A stretch of DNA of 64,000 bases from Solwaraspora sp. WMMD406 (lineage in GTDB: Bacteria; Actinomycetota; Actinomycetes; Mycobacteriales; Micromonosporaceae): the NCBI RefSeq assembly GCF_029626025.1, contig NZ_JARUBF010000001.1:1054001-1118000 (forward strand). The letters are read 5' to 3'. Positions 34,238-40,607 of the stretch are shown one piece after another; position 1 is the stretch's first letter; the number at the start of each line of letters is the position of its first letter. Both the position numbers and the translations under genes were made by a program. The notes below the pieces were generated by a model. It saw only the letters and a program-made list of their open reading frames with translations. It made no database searches and had not been told where the DNA came from.

Positions 34238-34449
34238 CTGGCGGTGGTCTACGACTCGGTACGCTAGGAGGTACGGCTCTACGTCGATGGTCAGCTCTCG
34301 TCCACCGGTACTGCCCGTACACGGCTGGCTGGCGCCCGGACGGCGGCCTGCAGGTCGGCCGGGCGCTGCACAACGGAAGCTTCGGCCAGAACCTCACCGG
34401 CGTCGTTGACGAGGTACAGGTGGCGCCGGAGCTGCCGACGCGACGATGA
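34238..34449 (+). pseudogene. LamG-domain fragment
   Basis: A remnant homologous to the end of the LamG protein at 19992-23630. It reads LAVVYDSVR, stop TAG at 34265, EVRLYVDGQLSSTGTA, then after a frame change AGWRPDGGLQVGRALHNGSF and GQNLTGVVDEVQV, ending at TGA 34449. DNA similarity to about 23,380-23,570 is clear but well below that of the RHS repeats, so this is an old, diverged relative and not a recent copy. It suggests that a second LamG-RHS locus once stood here. Confidence 0.8.
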
Positions 34450-34539
34450 TTGCCGAGATGGCTGGAATGGCGGGTGGGCCGATCGGGTGACCGTTCGCTG
34501 CGCGCGGCCCGTGTCACCGTCAGGCGGCGCGGGCCGCGC

Positions 34540-35025
34540 TCAGCGGAGGCAGGAGTCGTCGGGGTCGATGGTGGTGGTGATGCGTCGGCCGATGTCGCGC
34601 AGCTGGCGGCACTGGGCCTTGGTCATCGGGTCGAAGACGAGCCGGCGTACCTCTTCGACGTGTCCGGGCGCCGTCTCGACCAGCTTGTCCCACCCGGTGT
34701 CGGTGAGAGTGGCGAGGGTGTAGCGCCCGTCGGTCGGGTCGGGTGCCCGGCGGACCCAGCCGCGTTTTTCCAGCCGGGTGACCACCTGTGACAGACGCGA
34801 CAGCGAGCCGTCGGCGATCAGGGCGAGCCGGCTCATCCGCATGGTCCGCTCGGGGGTCTCGGACAGCGCGGCCATCACCTGGTATTCGAAGTGGCTGATC
34901 CCGGCGTCGCGCTGCAACTGCCGGTCGAGCGCCGCCGGCAGCCTGGTCAGCACGCTGACGAGGGCGAACCAGGTCTCCAGTTCGTCCTCGTCGAGCCAGC
35001 GCGGCTCCTCGGCGGGGGTGGCCAT
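34540..35025 (-). CDS. MarR family transcriptional regulator
   Basis: A 161-residue winged-helix repressor: YQVMAALSETPERTMRMSRL (about residues 49-68), recognition helix GSLSRLSQVVTRLEKRGWV, and wing RAPDPTDGRYTLATLT. ATG 35025 is preferred to a start nine codons upstream that lies inside the operator. It is divergent from doxX and an ene-reductase gene; a perfect 16-bp inverted repeat between them is the obvious target. Regulators of this type often respond to electrophiles or quinones, which fits the ene-reductase, but the ligand is not shown. Confidence 0.9.
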   Translation of the reverse strand: MATPAEEPRWLDEDELETWFALVSVLTRLPAALDRQLQRDAGISHFEYQVMAALSETPERTMRMSRLALIADGSLSRLSQVVTRLEKRGWVRRAPDPTDGRYTLATLTDTGWDKLVETAPGHVEEVRRLVFDPMTKAQCRQLRDIGRRITTTIDPDDSCLR

Positions 35026-35040
35026 GTGAGCAAGTCTAGC

Positions 35041-35086
35041 TTCAAGCGTCAAGTGATCACGAGAGCTGCGTCACTTGACGCTTGAA
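35041..35086. promoter_or_regulatory. Perfect inverted repeat between marR and doxX (operator)
   Basis: Arms TTCAAGCGTCAAGTGA (35041-35056) and TCACTTGACGCTTGAA (35071-35086) are exact reverse complements with a 14-base spacer. It begins 16 bases upstream of the marR start and ends 58 bases before doxX, so it can cover both promoters. A related half-site CGCTTCAA occurs at about 35,106. Confidence 0.8.
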
Positions 35087-35144
35087 GTAATACAGGGCTA
35101 GCCTTCGCTTCAACCTTAAAGAGAAACCTGGGCTGGAGACAGAT

Positions 35145-35519
35145 ATGAACGTCGTTCTGTGGGTGCTCGCCGGCGTGCTCGCCGCAGCGTTCCTCGGTGC
35201 GGGGCTGATGAAGGTCAGCCAGCCGAGGGAGAAGCTCGTCGAGCGGGGGATGGGCTTCGCCGCCGACTTCCCCATGGGCCTGGTACGGACCATCGGCGCG
35301 CTGGAGATCCTCGCCGCGATCGGCCTGATCCTGCCGGCCGTCACCGGCATCGCCCCGATCTTCGTGCCGCTGGCCGCCCTCGGCCTGGTCGTCATGATGA
35401 TCGGCGCCGCGATCGTGCACGCCCGGCGCAAGGAATACCCGGGCATCGTGCCCAACATCGTGCTGCTGGCGATGGCCGCCGTCGTCGCCTGGGGCCGGTT
35501 CGGCCCGTACGCCTTCTGA
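35145..35519 (+). CDS. DoxX family membrane protein
   Basis: A 124-residue protein with four hydrophobic helices (about residues 3-20, 45-65, 70-90, 102-120), matching the DoxX/DUF4870-like family: GAGLMKVSQPREKLVERGMG after TM1 and GALEILAAIGLILP in TM2. Members are small inner-membrane proteins linked to redox or thiol stress, with no firm biochemical role. It is the first gene after the MarR operator and lies 91 bases before the ene-reductase, probably in one operon. Confidence 0.88.
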   Translation: MNVVLWVLAGVLAAAFLGAGLMKVSQPREKLVERGMGFAADFPMGLVRTIGALEILAAIGLILPAVTGIAPIFVPLAALGLVVMMIGAAIVHARRKEYPGIVPNIVLLAMAAVVAWGRFGPYAF

Positions 35520-35610
35520 TTTGGCCGTACGCCCGCCCACCCGTACGCCCGCTGACCACCCGTACCAAAAGTTCGACCCCGACCGGGGTCACGACCGGAA
35601 GAGACCCGAG

Positions 35611-36699
35611 ATGCCTGAGCTGTTCGAGCCCGTGACCATCGGCAAGTGGAACCTGCCCAACCGGATCGTCATGGCGCCGATGACCCGTACCCGGGCGCAG
35701 GTGGGCGGGGTGCCGAGTGAGCACGCCGCCACCTACTACCGACAGCGGGCCAGCGCCGGCCTGATCATCAGCGAAGGGGTGCAGCCCAGCGCAGTCGGGC
35801 AGGGCTACCCCAACACGCCCGGCCTGCACACGCCGGAGCAGGTCGCCGGCTGGCGGCAGGTCGCCGACGCCGTCCACGAGGCGGGCGGGCGGATCGTCGC
35901 CCAGCTGATGCACGCCGGGCGGATCGCACACCCGGACAACAAGAACGGGCTGGAGACGGTCGCGCCGAGCGCCGTCGCTGCCGAGGGCACGATGGGTACC
36001 GCCAGCGGTCAGCAGCCGTACCCGGTCCCGCGTGCGTTGACCACCGACGAGCTGCCGGCGGTGATCGACGAGTTCCGGCGGGCGGCGCAGGGGGCGGTCG
36101 ACGCCGGCCTCGACGGGGTCGAGCTGCACGGCGCCAACGGCTACCTGCTGCACCAGTTCCTGGCCCCGCCGACCAACCAGCGCACCGACGGCTACGGCGG
36201 TTCGCCGGCCGCGCGCGCCCGGTTCGTCGCCGAGGCGGTCGCCGCGGTCGCGCAGGAGATCGGCCCGGAGCGGGTCGGTCTGCGGATCTCCCCGGCGAAC
36301 GGCGCGAACGGGCTGGTCGAGGACGACCCGGCCGAGACCGCCGCGACCTATCGTACGCTGGTCGACGCGATCGCCCCGCTCGGCCTGGCGTACCTGCACA
36401 TTTTGATCGACCCGGCGGCCCCGTTGCTGGCCGACTTGTCGGCCCGGTTCGGCGGGCCGGTCATCGTCAACACCGGGTCCGCGCAGGTCACCGACCGGGA
36501 AACCGCGCAAACCCTGGTACGCGGCGGTCAGGCGACGGCGGTCGCGGTCGGTCGGCCGTTCATCGCCAACCCCGATCTGGTACGCCGTTGGCGCGAGTCG
36601 GCACCACTGAACACGGTGGACCCGTCGACGATCTACGGCGGCGGCGCACGCGGCTACACCGACTACCCGACCCTGGACGACACCGCGCAGCGAGGCTGA
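35611..36699 (+). CDS. Old Yellow Enzyme family NADPH-dependent alkene reductase
   Basis: A 362-residue FMN TIM-barrel protein of the OYE/xenobiotic reductase class. The start MPELFEPVTIGKWNLPNRIV and the segments APMTRTRA (residues about 24-31, FMN-binding), AQLMHAGRIAH, the substrate-binding pair in VELHGANGYLLHQFL (HxxN) and PPTNQRTDGYGGS are diagnostic, and TVDPSTIYGGGARGYTDYP is the typical C-terminus. These enzymes reduce activated C=C bonds of enals, enones, nitro-alkenes and quinones. ATG 35611 follows GGAAGAG; an in-frame start at 35521 would add 30 non-family residues. Probably derepressed together with doxX by the MarR protein. Confidence 0.95.
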   Translation: MPELFEPVTIGKWNLPNRIVMAPMTRTRAQVGGVPSEHAATYYRQRASAGLIISEGVQPSAVGQGYPNTPGLHTPEQVAGWRQVADAVHEAGGRIVAQLMHAGRIAHPDNKNGLETVAPSAVAAEGTMGTASGQQPYPVPRALTTDELPAVIDEFRRAAQGAVDAGLDGVELHGANGYLLHQFLAPPTNQRTDGYGGSPAARARFVAEAVAAVAQEIGPERVGLRISPANGANGLVEDDPAETAATYRTLVDAIAPLGLAYLHILIDPAAPLLADLSARFGGPVIVNTGSAQVTDRETAQTLVRGGQATAVAVGRPFIANPDLVRRWRESAPLNTVDPSTIYGGGARGYTDYPTLDDTAQRG

Positions 36700-36736
36700 G
36701 CCCAGCGCCTTCGAGCCTGAGCCTCGCGCCCTCCCC

Positions 36737-36781
36737 GATGCTGGCCCGGCCCGGTCGTCACGACCCGGCCGGGCCAGCATC
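36737..36781. terminator. Strong bidirectional hairpin terminator
   Basis: Perfect 15-bp arms GATGCTGGCCCGGCC / GGCCGGGCCAGCATC enclose a loop that itself can pair (GGTCG/CGACC). It lies between the convergent ene-reductase and CBM2 genes. Confidence 0.85.
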
Positions 36782-36800
36782 ATGGGCAGGCATCGCCAGG

Positions 36801-37937
36801 TCAGGCCGCCGGGACGACGGTGACTTGGGCGGTCGCCGGCATACACGAGCTGTTGTCTGGTCGTGCGGTGACCTGGGCGACGGCTCCGGCGCTGCCGGGT
36901 GCGGCGGTGATGGTGATCGGGTGTTCCCGGCTGCCGGGGCGGGTGACGGTCGGCGTGACGGTGACGCCGGGCTCACCGGTGACGGTCAGGTGCAGCGCCG
37001 GGGTGGCGGCGCAGGCCGTCACGACGAACGTCACGGTGGCCGTACCGCCTTCGGGCACGTTGACCCGCGACGGGCAGGCGACCACCATCAGGGCGGGTGG
37101 CATCGGGGCGGGGGTGAACCCGACCGGGGCCGAGTCGGCGGTGGCGGCCGGGGAGACGGTGACGACCCGGGCGAAGGCGGTGTGGCGCGGGATGGTGGTG
37201 TTGCCGTCGCGCAGCGCCGGGTGGTCCTGCGGGACACTGATGCCGTACGGGGCGGTGGTGTCGCTGCCGACCAGGTGGTTGTTGATGTAGAACTCGACGC
37301 GGGCGATCGTCCCGGTGGTGGTGCTGGCCTCGGCGGTCATCTGGATCGCGCAGACCGCCGGGACATAGCTGCCGTCGAGTGGGCTGGTCAGCGTCACCTC
37401 GGGGGCTGGACCTGGGCCGGGGTCCGTCCCGTCGCACGGTTGACCGTTGATCGTGCAGTCCGGCTCCTGGTAGCTGCCGGTCCAGGTGGCGACGTACCCG
37501 ATAGAAATCGAGCGCCCGGCACCGATGGTCTTGTTCCAGGTGCCCGGCGTGGCGGTGGCGGTGTTGCCGTCGAGCGTCCAGGTGGCGTTCCAACCTTGCT
37601 GGAAGGTGTGGCCGGCCGGCAGGGTGAGGGCCAGGGTCCAGCCGGTGACCGCCGTGTCGCAGGTGTTGGTCAGGACGATGTTGTTGGCGACGCCGCCGCT
37701 GTCGGGTCCGGTGTTCCAGGTGGTGGGCTGGAACTCGATGGTCAGGCAGTTGTCCTGGCTGGCGACGCCGGTGGTCGGATTGGCCTGGGCGGGTGCGCCG
37801 GTCACGGTGGCGGCGGCGCTGGCGGCCAGGGCCAGGGCGGCTGCCGCGCTGGCCGCCGTCCGCCACCAGCGGTGGTGGTGGGCCGGTCTGCGACGATCAT
37901 CGGTACGGTGTGCCGATCGGATTGACAGAAGCGACAT
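36801..37937 (-). CDS. Secreted carbohydrate-binding (CBM2) protein with Ig-like domains
   Basis: A 378-residue exported protein. A long signal peptide (residues about 20-50, AAALALAASAAATVTGAPAQA) is followed by a CBM2-type module (about 55-155): CLTIEFQPTTWNTG, IVLTNTCDTAVTGWTLALTL, FQQGWNATW and the last strand SIGYVATWTG, with paired cysteines. The rest has an Ig-like domain of the kind attached to chitinases and cellulases (VTLTSPLDGSYVPA, FYINNHLVGSDTTAPY) and a C-terminal immunoglobulin-like segment. No catalytic domain is present, so it probably binds chitin or cellulose. ATG 37937 follows GGAG 9 bases upstream. The AA10 LPMO about 5 kb away is the other polysaccharide-directed gene of the window. 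Confidence 0.85.
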   Translation of the reverse strand: MSLLSIRSAHRTDDRRRPAHHHRWWRTAASAAAALALAASAAATVTGAPAQANPTTGVASQDNCLTIEFQPTTWNTGPDSGGVANNIVLTNTCDTAVTGWTLALTLPAGHTFQQGWNATWTLDGNTATATPGTWNKTIGAGRSISIGYVATWTGSYQEPDCTINGQPCDGTDPGPGPAPEVTLTSPLDGSYVPAVCAIQMTAEASTTTGTIARVEFYINNHLVGSDTTAPYGISVPQDHPALRDGNTTIPRHTAFARVVTVSPAATADSAPVGFTPAPMPPALMVVACPSRVNVPEGGTATVTFVVTACAATPALHLTVTGEPGVTVTPTVTRPGSREHPITITAAPGSAGAVAQVTARPDNSSCMPATAQVTVVPAA

Positions 37938-38228
37938 TGGTGATGTTCTCCTTCGATCCCGTGGTGCCCGCCGGCCCGCGCACACTACGTCCCCTGTTCC
38001 CACATCATTACATTTATGTAAACCAATGTGTAGTGGGTCGCTGACGAGGAGTCGCCGGTCGGCGACCCGGTCTCGGACATGCCGGCAACCCGACCCGCAT
38101 GCTGGCCGGACATGCCGTACGTCGTGTCGAGCCGTGGTCGCCGTGGTGATCTATGGCGCGCGTGTCATGCTGTGGCCGCCGGTCGCGGTGGCGACGGCTG
38201 TGTTGGGCCTGGTGAGGTGATCATGAAA

Positions 38229-38349
38229 AGCCGTGTCGCGCCCTGCGAGCCCCTGAACTGCGAAAACGCGCGAAAGGGCGATCGGCGCCCCTCCGCCTAC
38301 GGTGGAGCTGCGAAGGAGGTAGGTCAGAAGCCACGTCGCCCAAGGGCGC
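38229..38349 (+). other. Structured GC-rich element, possible RNA or intron remnant
   Basis: This 120-base stretch has several nested hairpins: CTCCGCC/GGTGGAG around 38,291-38,307, CGCCC-AA-GGGCG at about 38,335-38,349, and CGCCCT (about 38,238) able to pair with AGGGCG (38,275-38,280). GAAA and GCGAA tetraloop-like motifs recur. The look resembles domain I of a bacterial group II intron, but no reverse transcriptase or domain V follows, so this is only a suggestion. The surrounding 38,004-38,717 region has no credible protein-coding gene. Confidence 0.3.
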
Positions 38350-38434
38350 ATTGAGACGCGTTCGTGACGTCCATTTGGATGTAGTCCTTATCCTGCCCAA
38401 GTCGGCGATACTCTGGAGGGCTTGGGAGAATGAT

Positions 38435-38495
38435 CGGATGCGCGCTATCTGACGGGCGCTCGGCGTGTCGAGTCGATCCGGCGCAGTGGATCATG
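38435..38495. repeat. 61-nt direct repeat, copy A
   Basis: It matches 39463-39523 at a constant offset of 1028 bases. The last 39 bases (from CGCTCGGCG to GGATCATG) agree in 36 positions, and the first nine (CGGATGCGC) are identical. Read on the minus strand both copies encode HDPLR-IDSTRRA; here the frame ends soon afterwards, whereas copy B continues into a GntR-like fragment. Confidence 0.75.
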
Positions 38496-38717
38496 GGGCT
38501 AGACTGGGCGTGACGGGCTGCGCGATCCGCGTCACGGGGCAGCTCGTGTTCACCAGCTGCGTGAGCGGGTGGTGCTGCCTTCTGGTGAGGTGAAGGCTAC
38601 CGGTTGCGATCAACAGCGCTGCTACCTGCCCCGGCCACAGTGGAGGTGCGGACAAGCGGACCGGCCGCCGTGGTGGTTGCTGATCACCGGCGGCCGATCC
38701 GCCCGTTCAGGCGTGCG

Positions 38718-39005
38718 TCAGTTGAACATCCACAGGTGGTAGTAGCCCTGCTGGTCTTCGATGTCCCACTCGTAGCGGCAGCTGTAGTAACGCCAGGTGC
38801 CGGCGGCGGTGAGGCTCTCGCCGAAGTACCGGCAGGCGTCTAGGGTGTAGTAGGTGCCGAAGTGGTAGTTGTTGGGGGTGTTGTACGCCGTCGTCTGAGC
38901 GGCGGACTGCGCGGTGCTCGGCGCGGCCTGGGTCGGGGCGGCGAAGGCGGCCAGCAGTGCCCCGCTGGCGCAGGCGATCGCGAGGGCAGTACGGACGGTA
39001 CGCAT
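38718..39005 (-). CDS. Small secreted protein of unknown function
   Basis: A 95-residue preprotein: Sec signal peptide (residues 1-28, LAIACASGALLAAFAAPTQA, cleavage after AQA-like QAA) and a mature part of about 65 residues rich in aromatic residues with two cysteines (DACRYFGES and YSCRYEWD) that could form one disulfide. No family is recognised. ATG 39005 is chosen for the signal peptide; a TTG 12 codons upstream is the only longer option. Monocistronic. Confidence 0.65.
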   Translation of the reverse strand: MRTVRTALAIACASGALLAAFAAPTQAAPSTAQSAAQTTAYNTPNNYHFGTYYTLDACRYFGESLTAAGTWRYYSCRYEWDIEDQQGYYHLWMFN

Positions 39006-39234
39006 GGATTTCGTCCGTGGTGGGGAGCACTTCTCCTTCAAAATAGGTGATCTTCGATCAGCCTAGGGCGGGTTCCAACGAGGTTTCCGGCATCCGCGTA
39101 ACCCCTCCAACCCGTCGATCGCGCGCCAACTCGCCGTGATTGACACGGATCACTGCGTGTTGGTATCCGCGAGCATCTTCGGGTCGACGCCTGATCCGAG
39201 AAGGACGCCAGCGCTATTTCCATGATCGTCCGCG

Positions 39235-39293
39235 CCGAGGTGAGGCTCATCCACGCTACGAGTCGCTTGAGACGTAGATGAGCCTCACCTCGG
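39235..39293. other. Perfect 17-bp inverted repeat
   Basis: Arms CCGAGGTGAGGCTCATC (39235-39251) and GATGAGCCTCACCTCGG (39277-39293) are exact complements with a 25-base loop. It lies in non-coding sequence between the secreted-protein gene and the GntR fragment. It could be a terminator or the folded remains of a small mobile element; there is no T-tract. Confidence 0.7.
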
Positions 39294-39349
39294 TGAGCGT
39301 GGCAAGGTCCCAGCCGGCGATCGCCGTCAGGTGAGGTGTGTGGTGGTGG

Positions 39350-39523
39350 TCAGTCGGACGATCGGTCGGCGACGTAGGTGCCCCGGCCTGGCTGGCCGAT
39401 GATCAAATCGCGCTCGTGGAGCAGTGACAACGCGCGGTACGCGGTGGCCAGAGCGCCATGAACGGATGCGCCTGAGCTGACACCCGCTCGGCGCGTCGAG
39501 TCGATCAGCCGCAGTGGATCATG
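39350..39523 (-). pseudogene. GntR-type HTH fragment
   Basis: On the minus strand, before the stop at 39350-39352, the frame reads SVHGALATAYRALSLLHERD, then LIIGQPGRGTYVADRSSD: the second half of a GntR DNA-binding domain, including the terminal wing GRGTYV. Helix 1 and the start are missing; instead the frame enters the 61-nt repeat (DPLRLIDSTRRAG). An intact 79-residue GntR gene lies directly upstream on the same strand, so this may be a broken relative. Confidence 0.5.
39463..39523. repeat. 61-nt direct repeat, copy B
   Basis: Partner of 38435-38495, fused in frame to the GntR-like fragment. The two copies bracket the small secreted-protein gene and the 17-bp inverted repeat. Confidence 0.75.
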
Positions 39524-39538
39524 AAACCCCGCCGAGCC

Positions 39539-39778
39539 CTACGGCTTGCGCATCCACGTCGCCGGATCGGTGACGTAGACGCCTTTGCCCTGGTGGCGGT
39601 CGATCACCTCAAGTGCTTCGAGTCGTACGAAGACGAGGCGGATCGTCGACGGGCTGACGTCGTGCTGCTTGCACAACTCCGCAATCGACGGAAGCTTGTC
39701 GCCCGGCTTGAGCTTGCCGCGCTTCACGTCCTCTTGGATCTTATTCGAAATCTTGAAATAGTCGGGCAAAACCGGCAT
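39539..39778 (-). CDS. Minimal GntR family DNA-binding protein
   Basis: A 79-residue protein that is only the GntR HTH: ISNKIQEDVKRGKLKPGDKL (about residues 9-28), PSIAELCKQHDVSPSTIRLV, and the wing HQGKGVYVTDP. GntR regulators normally carry a 130-residue effector domain; single-domain forms (YtrA/YhcF-like) occur, often next to transporters or plasmid transfer genes. ATG 39778 follows GAGGGAG 4-5 bases upstream, better than the start 22 codons further up. Its target and effector are unknown. Confidence 0.85.
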   Translation of the reverse strand: MPVLPDYFKISNKIQEDVKRGKLKPGDKLPSIAELCKQHDVSPSTIRLVFVRLEALEVIDRHQGKGVYVTDPATWMRKP

Positions 39779-39858
39779 AGCGCTCCCTCGCGTGGCACCT
39801 GCGATTTGATCACGCCTCCTATGTGTGAAGCAAGATGTAGGCAACGATCACGCGAAAG

Positions 39859-39887
39859 TTGACAACCGCACCTTCTGTACCTAAGTT
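39859..39887 (+). promoter_or_regulatory. Sigma-70-type promoter before the DivIVA/zinc-ribbon operon
   Basis: TTGACA (39859-39864), 17-base spacer, TAAGTT (39882-39887). It points right, towards the DivIVA-domain gene 370 bases away. In 39,779-40,262 I see no convincing gene or riboswitch, only a long GC-rich leader. Confidence 0.55.
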
Positions 39888-40262
39888 CGAAGCACGATCG
39901 CTTCCTCGCGTGGCAACGATGGAGCGCTCGTGCCCTGGTCGGGGCGGGCTTGACCTGCGGCTTCCCGCCCCGACCTCGAAATCGACCTTTGTCCAGGCAG
40001 CACCTGACGAGAACCCCGCAGACGACCAGCAAAACCCGCGACAAGCTGCGAAACCAGGAGCACCGACCACCCCACCAGGGCGGCTCCGTGGCCGTACTCG
40101 CCGAATGAGGCTGCGGTTGCGGGGCAGGGGCGGCCCGTCCGCGACGAGTGAGCTCCCGCTCAGCAGTCCTTCCCGGGCGGGCGGGCCGCCCCATCCAGCA
40201 ACGCCCCATCCAGCAGACCCCGCTCGGCGTACCCCCGAACTTGGAAGAGGTGAACCCCCACG

Positions 40263-40607
40263 ATGCGCAACCTTCTCCACCGGATCTTCAACCGACCCAG
40301 CCGGCGACTCGCCCGGATCAGTCCACCGCACGTGAGCACCGAGGCGCGCCGGATCCGCAACGTCGGCGCGTTCCGCCGGCCGCCGCTGCGGCCCCGGATC
40401 ACCGCCGGCCAGGTCCGGGACCGGCAGTTCAACCAGGTACGGCGTGGGCTGGATCCGACCGAGGTGTACGCCTTCCTGCACCGGGTCGCCGAAGACGTCG
40501 CCGACCTGCGCGACGAGGTGCAACGTACCCGCGACGAGAACATGCGGATCAAGCATGCGCTGCGCGACTGGCAGACCCGGCACACCGTGCAGCCGTACGC
40601 CTCATGA
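40263..40607 (+). CDS. DivIVA-domain protein
   Basis: A 114-residue basic protein. Residues about 55-100 hold a compact DivIVA domain: VRDRQFNQVRRGLDPTEVYA, then FLHRVAEDVADLRDEVQRTR, the pattern found in Wag31/SepIVA-type proteins, which bind membranes and recruit cell-pole or septum machinery. The N-terminal 45 residues are arginine-rich and unusual, possibly a DNA- or membrane-binding tail. The ATG follows GAAGAGG at 8-10 bases. It overlaps the next gene by four bases (ATGA), so the two products probably act together. Confidence 0.85.
   Translation: MRNLLHRIFNRPSRRLARISPPHVSTEARRIRNVGAFRRPPLRPRITAGQVRDRQFNQVRRGLDPTEVYAFLHRVAEDVADLRDEVQRTRDENMRIKHALRDWQTRHTVQPYAS

Noticed and set aside
37486-38220. 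Plus-strand frame opposite the CBM2 gene
   Set aside because: Antisense shadow; the minus strand has a signal peptide, CBM2 motifs and a ribosome binding site.
38004-38717. tRNA or other standard RNA gene in the gene-poor stretch
   Set aside because: No cloverleaf with a T-loop GGTTCRA motif and CCA end could be built.
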